This document shows positions 1 to 8,358 of a DNA stretch of 64,000 nt, piece by piece. Under the pieces are notes generated by a model. It ran no database searches and was not told the origin of the DNA. It saw nothing but the letters and a program-made list of their open reading frames with translations. Each line of letters opens with the position of its first letter. The stretch's first letter is position 1. Where the stretch lies: contig NC_014506.1 of the NCBI RefSeq assembly GCF_000147355.1, forward strand, positions 1,116,001 through 1,180,000, in the 5' to 3' direction. The position numbers were made by a program, and so were the translations under genes. The DNA is from Sulfurimonas autotrophica DSM 16294. Lineage in GTDB: Bacteria; Campylobacterota; Campylobacteria; Campylobacterales; Sulfurimonadaceae.

Positions 1-275
1 TTTGTGTATCAGTATGTCCTTCAGGTGTACTTGGAATGGTTTATGAAAAAACATCTACACTTGGAGCAATGATTTCTATTGATCATCCAGAAGCTTGTAT
101 TGGATGTATGGAATGTGAATTGTCTTGTCCTGATTTTGCAATTTATGTGGCTGATAGAAAAGAGTTAAAAACTGCTGGATTAGGCTTTGCTAAACTAACA
201 GATGAGTCAAAAGCTAGACAAGCTGCGATTGTCGCAAATAATTATATGTCTTTAGACGAAGAAGGAGCTAAATAA
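1..275 (+). CDS. oorD: 2-oxoglutarate:acceptor oxidoreductase, delta (ferredoxin-like) subunit, 5'-truncated
   Basis: The reading frame is open from base 3 and has no start inside the window, so only the C-terminal part is present. It opens with a CVSVCPSG segment, the tail of a first 4Fe-4S cluster, followed about 30 residues later by CIGCMECELSCP, a complete CxxCxxCxxxCP cluster motif. This is a two-cluster ferredoxin subunit that passes electrons from 2-oxoglutarate oxidation to ferredoxin or a quinone-linked acceptor. Its stop overlaps the oorA start by one base, and the order D-A-B-C matches the four-subunit OorDABC enzyme of Campylobacterota. The internal ATG at 36 is not the true start, because conserved cysteines lie upstream of it. 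Confidence 0.9.
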   Translation, partial: CVSVCPSGVLGMVYEKTSTLGAMISIDHPEACIGCMECELSCPDFAIYVADRKELKTAGLGFAKLTDESKARQAAIVANNYMSLDEEGAK

Positions 276-1429
276 TGGCAAGAGAAGTAATTTCAACTGG
301 TAATGAACTTGCAGCAAAAGCTGCAGTAGAAGCTGGTGCTAGATTTTTTGGAGGATATCCGATTACTCCATCATCAGAGATTATGCATGTATCTTCAGAT
401 ATGTTACCAAAAGTTGGCGGAACAGCAATACAAATGGAAGATGAAATAGCCGGTATTTCCGCTGCACTTGGTGCTTCTATGGCTGGTACAAAATCATATA
501 CTGCGACTTCAGGTCCTGGTATTTCACTCAAAGCTGAACAAATTGGTCTTGCTTTTATTGCTGAAATTCCATTGGTAATTTTCAATGTAATGCGTGGTGG
601 CCCATCAACTGGTCTTCCAACTCGTGTTTCTCAAGCAGATATTGGTCAAGCACAATACCCAACGCATGGTGATTATGCATCAATTACTTTATGTGCCGGT
701 TCACTAACTGAGTGTTATACACAAAGTGTTCGTGCATTTAATTTAGCTGAAAAATATATGACTCCTGTATTTATGCTTTTAGATGAAACAATTGGGCACA
801 TGCATGGCAAAGCGATGCTTCCTGATACTGAAGAGATTGAAAGTTCAATTATAGATAGAGAAAAATTTCATGGTAATCCGTCTGATTATAAGCCTTATGA
901 TGTGCCTATGAATAAACCAGCTGTACTTAATCCTATGTTTGAAGGATATAAATATCACATTACTGGTCTTCACCATGGTGATGAAGGCTTCCCGACAGAA
1001 GATGCTGCACAATGTGAATTCAATATTGAACGTTTAGTTGGTAAAATAAACACTGTACATTTAGAAAATAATGGACTTGATGATTTACCGGATTATGAAG
1101 AAGTTGATTTGGAAGATGCAGATGTTTGTATCATCGCTTATGGTTCAATAGCACTTGGTGCTTATGAAGCTGTTAAAAAACTTCGTTCAGAAGGTATTAA
1201 AGCTGGTCTATTTAGACCAATTATGTTGTGGCCATCTCCTATTAAAAGACTAGAAGAGATTGGTAAGAAATTCGAAAACAGAATTATGGTTACTGAACTT
1301 AATATGGGTCAGTACTCAAAAGAAATTGAACGCGTTATTAAGCGTAATGATTTTACTACTTTACTAAAAGCAAATGGTCGCCCAATAGCACCTGCTGAAA
1401 TGGTAGCAAAAGTTAAGGAGATGATTTAA
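275..1429 (+). CDS. oorA: 2-oxoglutarate:acceptor oxidoreductase, alpha subunit
   Basis: This 384-residue protein has the pyruvate/2-oxoacid ferredoxin oxidoreductase domain I pattern: an N-terminal GNELAAKAAVEAG segment, FFGGYPITPSSEIMH, and GASMAGTKSYTATSGPG around residues 70-90. A domain II-like core follows (CIIAYGSIALGAYEAV, then LFRPIMLWPSP). It forms the catalytic core with OorB, oxidatively decarboxylating 2-oxoglutarate to succinyl-CoA or running in the reductive CO2-fixing direction. The coding sequences touch those of oorD and oorB by one base each, which implies translational coupling in one operon. The 2-oxoglutarate specificity, rather than 2-oxoisovalerate or pyruvate, is inferred from the four-gene order and the lineage. 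Confidence 0.92.
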   Translation: MAREVISTGNELAAKAAVEAGARFFGGYPITPSSEIMHVSSDMLPKVGGTAIQMEDEIAGISAALGASMAGTKSYTATSGPGISLKAEQIGLAFIAEIPLVIFNVMRGGPSTGLPTRVSQADIGQAQYPTHGDYASITLCAGSLTECYTQSVRAFNLAEKYMTPVFMLLDETIGHMHGKAMLPDTEEIESSIIDREKFHGNPSDYKPYDVPMNKPAVLNPMFEGYKYHITGLHHGDEGFPTEDAAQCEFNIERLVGKINTVHLENNGLDDLPDYEEVDLEDADVCIIAYGSIALGAYEAVKKLRSEGIKAGLFRPIMLWPSPIKRLEEIGKKFENRIMVTELNMGQYSKEIERVIKRNDFTTLLKANGRPIAPAEMVAKVKEMI

Positions 1430-2286
1430 TGGCATTTAATTATGATAAATATTTACGTGTAAACAAGATGCCGACACTATGGTGTTGGGGTTGTGGTGAT
1501 GGTGTTATTTTAAAAGCAACTATCCGTGCTATTGAGAAAATGGGTTGGGATATGGACAATGTTTGTGTTGTATCTGGTATTGGTTGTTCTGGCCGTTTTT
1601 CTTCATACATAGATTGTAACACTGTTCATACAACGCATGGTCGTACTGTTGCATATGCAACAGGTGTTAAGCTTGCTAAGCCGCATGCAAATGTAATCGT
1701 TGTTGCAGGAGACGGTGATGGTCTTGCAATTGGTGGAAATCACACCATTCATGGTTGTCGTCGAAATATTGATTTGAATTTCATTTTAATCAATAACTTT
1801 ATTTATGGCCTTACAAACTCTCAAACATCTCCAACTACACCTCGTGGTTTTTGGACTGTTTCTCAAAAGAATGGTAATATCGATCCGACTTTTAACGCTT
1901 CTAACTTGGCAATTGGGGCAGGAGCTTCTTTTGTTGCTCGTGAAGCAATGACAGACCCTAAAAAATTAGAAAAAATTCTTGTAAAAGCTTTTTCTCATAA
2001 GGGTTTCAGTTTTATTGAAGTACTTTCTAATTGTCACATTAATCTTGGTCGTAAAAATAAAATGCTTTCAGCAATGGACAATTTGAAATGGATTGATGAC
2101 ATCACTTTACCACTTAAAAAATGGGAAGCTCTTGAAGATGAAGTTGAAAAAGAAAATATACTTCCAACTGGTGTATTAAGAGAAGTTGAACAAGAAGAAT
2201 ACTGCGATATGTATAAAGAGATTCAAATGGCTGCACAAGGTCAACGTGCTAAAATCACTCAAGCTGATTTTGAGAAAAAAATATAA
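1429..2286 (+). CDS. oorB: 2-oxoglutarate:acceptor oxidoreductase, beta (TPP-binding) subunit
   Basis: This 285-residue subunit carries the thiamine pyrophosphate-binding half of the enzyme. WCWGCGDGVILKA near the N-terminus, GIGCSGRFSSYIDCNTVHTTHGR, and VVAGDGDGLAIGGNHTIH (the GDG TPP/Mg motif) are typical of 2-oxoacid:ferredoxin oxidoreductase beta chains. The invariant cysteines in WCWGCG and GIGCSG are seen in this family as 4Fe-4S ligands. The gene follows oorA with a one-base stop/start overlap and lies 10 bases before oorC. The downstream AAGGAG at about 2285 is the ribosome site of oorC. Confidence 0.92.
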   Translation: MAFNYDKYLRVNKMPTLWCWGCGDGVILKATIRAIEKMGWDMDNVCVVSGIGCSGRFSSYIDCNTVHTTHGRTVAYATGVKLAKPHANVIVVAGDGDGLAIGGNHTIHGCRRNIDLNFILINNFIYGLTNSQTSPTTPRGFWTVSQKNGNIDPTFNASNLAIGAGASFVAREAMTDPKKLEKILVKAFSHKGFSFIEVLSNCHINLGRKNKMLSAMDNLKWIDDITLPLKKWEALEDEVEKENILPTGVLREVEQEEYCDMYKEIQMAAQGQRAKITQADFEKKI

Positions 2287-2296
2287 GGAGTTATAA

Positions 2297-2854
2297 ATGA
2301 GACATACTTTAAGATTTACTGGTGTTGGTGGACAAGGTGTTCTTCTTGCCGGTGAAATTATGGCTGCTTGTAAAATTAAGAATGGTGGTTATGGTTTAAA
2401 AACTGCTACTTATACTTCTCAAGTGCGTGGTGGTGCAACAGTTGTTGATATTACACTTGATGATGAAGAAATTCGTTATCCGTATGCAAATGAAGGCGAG
2501 ATTGATTTCATGCTTTCTGTTGCAGATGTTTCTTATCACCAATTTAAAAATGGTGTAAGACCAGGTAACAAAATTGTTGTTGATCCAAATCTTGTTCACC
2601 CAACTGATGAAGACAGAAAAACTTGGGAAATTATTGAGATTCCTATTATTACAATTGCAAAAGAAGAGGTTGGTAATGTTATTACTCAATCTGTTGTTGC
2701 TCTTGCAATTACAAATACAATGACTGGTGTACTTCCAGAAGAGTCTTTAGTAGAAACAATGCTTTCTAAAGTTCCTAAAAAAGTACATGAAGCAAATATA
2801 AAAGCATATGCACTCGGTAAAGCATATGCACTAGATGCAATGGGAACTAAATAA
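2297..2854 (+). CDS. oorC: 2-oxoglutarate:acceptor oxidoreductase, gamma subunit
   Basis: This 185-residue protein matches the pyruvate/ketoisovalerate oxidoreductase catalytic gamma domain. FTGVGGQGVLLAGEIMA lies at the N-terminus, followed by SQVRGGATVVDITLDDEEI and a C-terminal half with alternating hydrophobic segments. It completes the heterotetrameric Oor enzyme in the cytoplasm. The start follows a good ribosome site (AAGGAG). A stem-loop with a T-run about 25 bases after the stop marks the end of the operon. Confidence 0.92.
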   Translation: MRHTLRFTGVGGQGVLLAGEIMAACKIKNGGYGLKTATYTSQVRGGATVVDITLDDEEIRYPYANEGEIDFMLSVADVSYHQFKNGVRPGNKIVVDPNLVHPTDEDRKTWEIIEIPIITIAKEEVGNVITQSVVALAITNTMTGVLPEESLVETMLSKVPKKVHEANIKAYALGKAYALDAMGTK

Positions 2855-2878
2855 TTAGTTGACTTTTGCATTTATATC

Positions 2879-2912
2879 AAAAAGCAGTCTCTTCTGAGAA
2901 CTGCTTTTTTTT
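2879..2912 (+). terminator. Rho-independent terminator of oorDABC
   Basis: A stem AAAAGCAGT / ACTGCTTTT with a loop of about ten bases is followed directly by a run of T residues. It lies 25 bases after the oorC stop and before the oppositely oriented tetR gene, which it may also serve from the other side. Confidence 0.85.
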
Positions 2913-2955
2913 AATCCTCAATTTAATATTAATTAGTATCTAATATTTTATAGTA

Positions 2956-3573
2956 TTAGATTTTTATACTTTCCCAAAAAAAATCTACATGTTTTTCAAA
3001 TTGTGTTGCAAGTGCATTAGTAGAATGCGCATCAAATCTCAATAAAGTAACTTGTAGTCGAATATAGAATAGGGTGCTGATAAATTCATAAGCAATAAGC
3101 ATTGGATCAGAAGAGCGGATTAAAGAGTTTTGCATCATAACAAAGAATGCTCCTGAGAGCAATTTAATATTTTTGTCATGGTACTCGCTTATAAACTGCT
3201 CTCTAAGGCTCTTATTTTGCATAAGCTCTATCATGAGTAACCTAAACATATTTTCGTTGCTCTTATCGAATGTGAGCATCTTATACTGCATAGTATATTT
3301 TTGTAAAAATGCTTTTCCTCTCAACGCTAATTCTTGTATTTCTTCATCACTAAAAGAGAAGGGAGATGAAAAGATATTCTTTGCAACCTCTAAAAATATC
3401 TCTTCTTTATTTTTATAATGGTTATATATGGCACTTTCTCTAATGCCTACTTCAGATGCTATTTTTCTGACACTTGTACCTTTGTATCCGTACTGAGAGA
3501 AGAGGGCTGTTGACACTTTGAGTATCTTCTCTTTGGTTCCACTTCTTTTGATGATATCCCTGTTTTCAGGCAT
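2956..3573 (-). CDS. TetR/AcrR-family transcriptional regulator
   Basis: This protein of about 205 residues has an N-terminal TetR DNA-binding domain. KEKILKVSTALFSQYGY is followed by TSVRKIASEVGIRESAIYNH, the classic helix-turn-helix ending in YxHY/NH. The C-terminal ligand and dimerisation domain is generic. I place the start at the ATG at 3573, because AAAGGAGT sits seven bases before it. A longer frame reaches 3633 but lacks a ribosome site and would run into the operator repeats. The gene is transcribed away from four operator-like palindromes at 3595-3703, so autoregulation is likely. Its ligand and other targets are unknown. Confidence 0.85.
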   Translation of the reverse strand: MPENRDIIKRSGTKEKILKVSTALFSQYGYKGTSVRKIASEVGIRESAIYNHYKNKEEIFLEVAKNIFSSPFSFSDEEIQELALRGKAFLQKYTMQYKMLTFDKSNENMFRLLMIELMQNKSLREQFISEYHDKNIKLLSGAFFVMMQNSLIRSSDPMLIAYEFISTLFYIRLQVTLLRFDAHSTNALATQFEKHVDFFWESIKI

Positions 3574-3594
3574 TTGTACTCCTTTTTTAGTATA

Positions 3595-3703
3595 TGAACA
3601 ATTGTTAATACAAATAGAATTATATATGAACAAACGTTAATATATACTGAAACAAAAAGAACACTTGTTCATATGAAAACTATCTGATGTGAACGATTGT
3701 TAA
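3595..3703. promoter_or_regulatory. Four phased operator-like palindromes upstream of tetR
   Basis: Four 14 bp near-palindromes of the form TGAACNATTGTTAA start at 3595 (TGAACAATTGTTAA), 3627 (TGAACAAACGTTAA), 3658 (AGAACACTTGTTCA) and 3690 (TGAACGATTGTTAA). Start-to-start distances are 32, 31 and 32 bp, almost exactly three helical turns. They fill the space between the tetR start and the rnpB promoter. The inference is cooperative binding of the TetR protein on one DNA face. What is seen is the repeat and its period. Which protein binds is inferred from adjacency. Confidence 0.65.
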
Positions 3704-3712
3704 TATATAAAA

Positions 3713-3742
3713 TTGGCATAATAAATGACAATTCAGTATAAT
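3713..3742 (+). promoter_or_regulatory. Predicted sigma-70 promoter of rnpB
   Basis: TTGGCA (3713-3718) and a perfect TATAAT (3737-3742) are separated by 18 bases and lie 7 bases before the predicted RNase P RNA 5' end. The last TetR-like operator box ends only 9 bases upstream of the -35 element. Confidence 0.7.
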
Positions 3743-3748
3743 TGCATT

Positions 3749-4068
3749 AGGTATAAGAGATAGTAACTTGAACAAGTTTCAAGAGGAAAGTCCGAGCTGC
3801 TGTAAGACAGTGTTCCATTTAACTAATGGCCGTAGTAATGCGAGGGAAAGTGCAACAGAGATTAGACTTCTACATTTTATGTAGTAAAGGTGAAAAGGTG
3901 GTGTAAGAGACCACCAGTCTTTATAGCAATATAGAGAGCTTGTAAACCCAACATGGCAGCAAGAAACAAATGGTTAGCGTCTTACAATGCTATTGTTTCG
4001 CTAGAGGCACAACGCAAGATGTGCAGTAGATTAATGCTATCACACAAAACTCGGCTTATCTTATACCT
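3749..4068 (+). ncRNA. rnpB: RNase P RNA (bacterial class A)
   Basis: The sequence contains the universal GAGGAAAGTCCGAGCT block near the 5' end, the conserved GTAATGCGAGGGAAAGTGC and GAAAAGGTGGTGTAAGAGA segments, and the 3' conserved ACAAAACTCGGCTTATC. The ends pair with each other (AGGTATAAG with CTTATACCT), forming helix P1, which fixes the limits to within a few bases at about 320 nt. The RNA is the catalytic component that removes tRNA 5' leaders. A small CTCTCAAGAGAG hairpin with a T-rich tail follows at about 4074-4100 and may be its terminator. Confidence 0.93.
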
Positions 4069-4114
4069 TAAACACTCTCAAGAGAGTAGATAATTTTTCA
4101 AGAGAATTTACATT

Positions 4115-4906
4115 ATGTTAACCAAAACATATAATACTGATAATATACGATATATCGTGCTTAGCATACTGCTTATAATAAGTTCTTTGGATGCAGGCTC
4201 TTACAGCTACAGAAAGTACCCCCATGTCAAAAAGTTTTATAAAGAAATCACACCAATAGCTATAAAAATATCAAAAGAACACAATCTTCCTGCAGCATCA
4301 CTGTTGGCTATCGCCGGTTTAGAATCTGGATACGGCAGAGGTTATGTTTGTCAAATTACAGGAAATATTATGAGTCTGGGAGCATTTAAAAGCGACCCCG
4401 AGCTTCCGGCGCTTACCTTACCCTACTCTAAATCAAAACAGCAGATACTCTTTGATAAAAATGAGATTAAAAAACACACCAAAGCCGATTTAGACTATAA
4501 AAAACGCCATAAAAGTTTGAAAAAAGACTATAGACCTATGCAATATGCAGGAACTGTTAAAAATCTTGAATTATTAAAATATAATGAAAAACTCAGATGC
4601 CAGGCACACAATGCTTGTTTAAATGACTTTGCTACAAGATGGATATGTAAAAAATCAAACATAAAAGCCTTTAAAAATGCAAAAATATGGCTTGAAACCT
4701 TAGTTGCAGATAATAATAAAAATATATTATTTAATATGAATACAAACAGCAGGTTTATTGACAAGATAGGTGGTGTTAAAAACTCTTTTAACTACAGAAA
4801 GTCTTGGCCAAAAAAGGCAAAACAAGTGATGAAAAAAGCGGGTTTAGTTGAGTTAGTAAACAATATACAAAACAAACATATGAGCTTCGATGAAGCCTGG
4901 GAGTAA
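4115..4906 (+). CDS. Glucosaminidase / Bax-like peptidoglycan hydrolase
   Basis: This 263-residue protein has a hydrophobic N-terminus (YIVLSILLIISSL), probably a signal peptide, that directs it out of the cytoplasm. The core resembles mannosyl-glycoprotein endo-beta-N-acetylglucosaminidase-type domains: LPAASLLAIAGLESGYGRG contains the glutamate expected for the catalytic acid, followed by ITGNIMSLGAF and a conserved YAGTVKNLELL region. It probably cleaves peptidoglycan glycan strands in the periplasm. The family assignment comes from motif reading only. The gene is closely followed by a short hypothetical gene with its own ribosome site. Confidence 0.65.
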   Translation: MLTKTYNTDNIRYIVLSILLIISSLDAGSYSYRKYPHVKKFYKEITPIAIKISKEHNLPAASLLAIAGLESGYGRGYVCQITGNIMSLGAFKSDPELPALTLPYSKSKQQILFDKNEIKKHTKADLDYKKRHKSLKKDYRPMQYAGTVKNLELLKYNEKLRCQAHNACLNDFATRWICKKSNIKAFKNAKIWLETLVADNNKNILFNMNTNSRFIDKIGGVKNSFNYRKSWPKKAKQVMKKAGLVELVNNIQNKHMSFDEAWE

Positions 4907-4913
4907 AAATAAA

Positions 4914-5120
4914 ATGGAAAAAAAAGAACAACTCATTAAAGATATACAAAATCTTTTAAACAGCTATGATGGAGTACGCCCTACCTCAATTAACCCTGAT
5001 TTATTAAATTTTATGGATGAAGAAACACTCATCAGTATAATAGATTCTTTGCTAACACAAAAAGAAAAAAATAGTGAATCTGATGTAGAGTGGCTGGAAC
5101 AATTTAAAACAAATTCATAA
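4914..5120 (+). CDS. Small conserved acidic protein, unknown function
   Basis: This 68-residue reading frame starts at the ATG at 4914, behind GGGAG at about 4899-4903. An in-frame ATG at 4890 lies inside the preceding gene and has no ribosome site. The product is highly charged and probably helical, with an EETLISIIDSLLTQKEKN segment and no signal or membrane segment. No domain is recognised. It lies eight bases after the glucosaminidase gene and 75 bases before a response regulator, so it may be cotranscribed with the former. Confidence 0.6.
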   Translation: MEKKEQLIKDIQNLLNSYDGVRPTSINPDLLNFMDEETLISIIDSLLTQKEKNSESDVEWLEQFKTNS

Positions 5121-5194
5121 TATTGTTTATAAATGTTAGCGTTATTAACTATTTGTAGTGTATAATATAACAAATTAAAATATAGGGATATACA

Positions 5195-5740
5195 ATGAGT
5201 AATTTAGACTTAATTCAACTAACCGAACAAACAAAAAAACTTACAGCGATGGTTGTAGAAGATGAAAAAGTAACCAATGAGCTTTTAAGTTCTACTTTTA
5301 AAAACTTTTTTGCAAAAGTAGAATCATGTTTTGACGGAGATACAGCATTAAAGATTTATGAGCAGATGAAACCAGATGTAATATTTGTGGATATCATCAT
5401 GTCAGGAATGGACGGAATTGAACTTTCTCGTAAAATCCGTGAGATTAATCCTAATCAAATCATTATTGTTATATCTGCAAGTAATGATATGGAAAAAATT
5501 TCTGAATCAATTGAAGTTGGTGTCAACAGCTTTATTCAAAAACCTATTGATACAAAAAAAATTATTGAGCTTTTAGGCAATGTCGTTTCTATGATAGCGA
5601 AAAAGAAAAAAATAGAAACAAAAACATTTTCAATCTCTCTTCCTTTAGATTTATATGAAACAGTTAATGACAATGCAAAAGCTGAAAGTATTTCTAAAAA
5701 TGCTGTCATTATTAGAGCTCTTCGCAGTTTTTATGAATAG
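5195..5740 (+). CDS. Response regulator: REC domain fused to a ribbon-helix-helix-like tail
   Basis: In this 181-residue protein, residues of about 14-130 form a receiver domain: VVEDEKV has the acidic pocket, VIFVDIIMSGMDGIEL carries the phosphorylated aspartate, VISASND holds the switch Ser/Thr region, and FIQKPID holds the conserved lysine. The last 40 residues (KTFSISLPLDLYETV, then AESISKNAVIIRALRSFYE) read like an Arc/CopG ribbon-helix-helix DNA-binding domain rather than the usual OmpR or NarL output. It probably controls transcription through a phosphorylation-dependent RHH dimer. No histidine kinase gene is adjacent. Confidence 0.8.
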   Translation: MSNLDLIQLTEQTKKLTAMVVEDEKVTNELLSSTFKNFFAKVESCFDGDTALKIYEQMKPDVIFVDIIMSGMDGIELSRKIREINPNQIIIVISASNDMEKISESIEVGVNSFIQKPIDTKKIIELLGNVVSMIAKKKKIETKTFSISLPLDLYETVNDNAKAESISKNAVIIRALRSFYE

Positions 5741-5818
5741 TTAATAAAACATATGGATTTTATCTTTTTTTAAGGATATTGTCTATATAATTTCGGCTCA
5801 ACAAAACGTTGAGCATGT

Positions 5819-5893
5819 GGCCCCGTCGTCTAGCGGTTAGGATCCATGGTTTTCATCCATGTTACAGGAGTTCAATTCTCCTCGGGGTCACCA
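5819..5893 (+). tRNA. tRNA-Glu (UUC anticodon)
   Basis: The seven-base acceptor arms GGCCCCG and CGGGGTC pair. The anticodon arm CATGG / CCATG encloses a loop with TTC, and the T arm AGGAG-TTCAATT-CTCCT is canonical. CCA is encoded at 5891-5893. The anticodon TTC reads GAA/GAG. Downstream lie the genes for glutaminyl- and glutamyl-type synthetases, which makes the glutamate/glutamine charging context notable. Confidence 0.95.
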
Positions 5894-6004
5894 CTTTCTT
5901 ACAATAAAATAATCATAAAATCATTTAAATAAATATATAACTCAAATCTGAAATGTTGATGGGATTTAAATAAAGACCAGTTAAACACTAGCCTTTAGAA
6001 GTAA

Positions 6005-8257
6005 TTATTGTAACTTTTGTGCAACAAGTTCATTTACAACTTTTGGGTTTGCTTTGCCGCCTGTCTTTTTTAACACTTGTCCCACAAAGAAGCCCAATAG
6101 TTTGGTATTTCCTGCTTTAAATTTGGCAACATTGTCTGGGTTATTTGAAATTATTTCATCAATAATAGGAGAAATTTTAGCTGGGTCACTTATTTGCACC
6201 AGTCCTTTAGCTTTAACTATTTGTGTCGGGTTTTCTCCTGTCTTAGCCATTTCTTCAAACACTTGTTTTGCAATTTTACTTGAGATAGTATCAGCATCAA
6301 TCATTTTTACAAGTTGCGATATGTGCCCTGCACTAAATTTCAATTCATCTGCTTGTGCTTGTTTTAGTTCTCTAGCTACTTCATTAACCACAATGTTAGA
6401 TATACTGACAGGGCAGTTAAAAGCACACAGAGCATCTTCAAAAAAGTTTGATAGAAATTTATCACGAGCTAAAGTATTCGATACTTCGCTGTTTAACCTA
6501 AGTTCATTAGTATATTTTTCAAACAATATTTTTTGCTCATCAGTCATAGGTGCAACTTCACCGTCTACTTGCACTTTTTTAGGCTGTGGTTTAGGTGCAG
6601 TCTGCTTTGTTTTTGCCTTTTTTGCCCAAGAATCTTTCAGACCTACGATTTTATTAAACACAGGATTCTCATCACTGTAATCAATCGGATCGGTATAAAA
6701 ATATCCTTGTCTCTCAAACTGAAATCTTTCATCAGGTTTTTCAGTGATGACAGCAGGTTCGATAAATGCATTTTTGATAATTTGCAGCGAGTTTGGATTA
6801 AGATCTTCAATCCCTTCCGGTGCTTCGTTTTTAAAGAGTCTGTCATAGAGTCGTACTTCTACTTTTTTAGCATCTGCAACACTCACCCACTGAATCGCAC
6901 TTTTTACCTTTATGCCGCTTGTATCTTCAGCGCCGCTTTTAGAATCAGGATAATACTCGGCTTTTATTTCTGTAATATTTCCGTTTTCGTCTTTGATGAC
7001 CTCTTTACAACTAATAATATAACCATGTCTGAGTCTTACAGGTTGCTCAGGTGTAAGACGGAAGTAACCTTTTGGAGGGTTTTCTGCAAAGTCATCTTTT
7101 TCAATATAAATTTCTTTTGAGAATGGTATCTTTCTTGAGCCCTCTTTTGGCACATCATGCGGATAGTATGGCGCTTCAAGCTCCTCGGAGCCTTCATAAT
7201 TTTCAATCGTTACTTTAAGAGGATCAAGAACACACAAAACTCGAGGCACTTTTGGATTTAAACCATCTCTTATACAAAACTCAAGCTGTGCGACATCAAC
7301 CACAGAGTTCGCTTTTGCTATACCGATTTGGTCACAAAAGTTTAAAATGGACTCCGGGGTGTAACCTCTTCTTCTGTACCCTGCAATCGTAGGAAGGCGA
7401 GGATCATCCCATCCACTCACATATCCACCTTCAACCAGTTCTAAAAGTTTTCTTTTACTCATGACTGTATAGTTAATATTAAGTCGTGCAAATTCATACT
7501 GATAAGGACGAGGCGGTTTTAGTTCAAGAGTATCTAATACCCAGTCATAAATATCACGGTTATTTTCAAACTCTAATGTACAAATTGAGTGTGTGATGCC
7601 CTCTATATAGTCAGATAAACAGTGTGCAAAATCATACATTGGATAGATTGACCATTTATCTCCTGCTCTGAAGTGATGAGCATGTCTAATACGATATAAA
7701 AGAGGATCCCTCATTTTCATATTGGCTGCACTCATATCTATTTTTGCTCTCAAAACATGCTCACCATCTTTAAATTCACCGTTTTTCATTCTCTCAAAAA
7801 GATCTAGATTCTCTTCTACACTTCTTTGTGCAAATTTACTACGTTTACCCGGTTGCGTAACAGTTCCGCGATACTCGCGTATTTCATCCTCGCAAAGACT
7901 ATCAACATAAGCTTTACCCATTTTGATAAGCTTGATAGCATAATCATGTATCTGAGAAAAATAATCAGAAGTAAAATATAGATGCTCACCCCAGTCAAAC
8001 CCAAGCCATTTTACTGCATCTTCAAGAGCGTGAACATATTTTGTGTCTTCTTTGGTTGGGTTGGTATCATCCATTCTTAGGTTACAGTGACCATTATAAT
8101 CACGAGCGATACCAAAATTTATAGATATGGATTTCGCATGTCCAATGTGAGGAAAACCATTAGGTTCCGGTGGAAATCTTGTAACTATCTCTTTATATTT
8201 ACCTGATTTTAAATCATTTTCAACTATCGTACGTAAAAAATCTTTTTTCTTGTTCAT
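6005..8257 (-). CDS. glnS: Glutaminyl-tRNA synthetase with C-terminal GatB/YqeY domain
   Basis: This 750-residue class I synthetase shows FPPEPNGFPHIGHAKSI (HIGH motif) near the N-terminus and VMSKRKLLELV as the KMSKS equivalent around residue 260. The anticodon-binding beta-barrel region extends to about residue 560. After a lysine/proline-rich linker, the last 150 residues match a GatB/YqeY tail (ISNIVVNEVARELKQ, then GFFVGQVLKKTGGKANP), as in the Deinococcus-type GlnRS. It charges tRNA-Gln directly. I chose the ATG at 8257 with AAAGG upstream, because the longer frame to 8296 lacks a ribosome site. Most Campylobacterota use the indirect GatCAB route, so an acquired GlnRS is plausible here. 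Confidence 0.9.
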   Translation of the reverse strand: MNKKKDFLRTIVENDLKSGKYKEIVTRFPPEPNGFPHIGHAKSISINFGIARDYNGHCNLRMDDTNPTKEDTKYVHALEDAVKWLGFDWGEHLYFTSDYFSQIHDYAIKLIKMGKAYVDSLCEDEIREYRGTVTQPGKRSKFAQRSVEENLDLFERMKNGEFKDGEHVLRAKIDMSAANMKMRDPLLYRIRHAHHFRAGDKWSIYPMYDFAHCLSDYIEGITHSICTLEFENNRDIYDWVLDTLELKPPRPYQYEFARLNINYTVMSKRKLLELVEGGYVSGWDDPRLPTIAGYRRRGYTPESILNFCDQIGIAKANSVVDVAQLEFCIRDGLNPKVPRVLCVLDPLKVTIENYEGSEELEAPYYPHDVPKEGSRKIPFSKEIYIEKDDFAENPPKGYFRLTPEQPVRLRHGYIISCKEVIKDENGNITEIKAEYYPDSKSGAEDTSGIKVKSAIQWVSVADAKKVEVRLYDRLFKNEAPEGIEDLNPNSLQIIKNAFIEPAVITEKPDERFQFERQGYFYTDPIDYSDENPVFNKIVGLKDSWAKKAKTKQTAPKPQPKKVQVDGEVAPMTDEQKILFEKYTNELRLNSEVSNTLARDKFLSNFFEDALCAFNCPVSISNIVVNEVARELKQAQADELKFSAGHISQLVKMIDADTISSKIAKQVFEEMAKTGENPTQIVKAKGLVQISDPAKISPIIDEIISNNPDNVAKFKAGNTKLLGFFVGQVLKKTGGKANPKVVNELVAQKLQ

Positions 8258-8358
8258 TATTACTAAACCTTTATTATAAGGATTGTATTTTATCAAACTA
8301 GAGCTTATAATTAATCAAATTTTTGTTAAAATTACAAAAAAATTACCTAGGAATATTA

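Noticed and set aside
6054-7120. Long plus-strand frames opposite glnS
   Set aside because: Antisense shadows of an unambiguous glutaminyl-tRNA synthetase gene.
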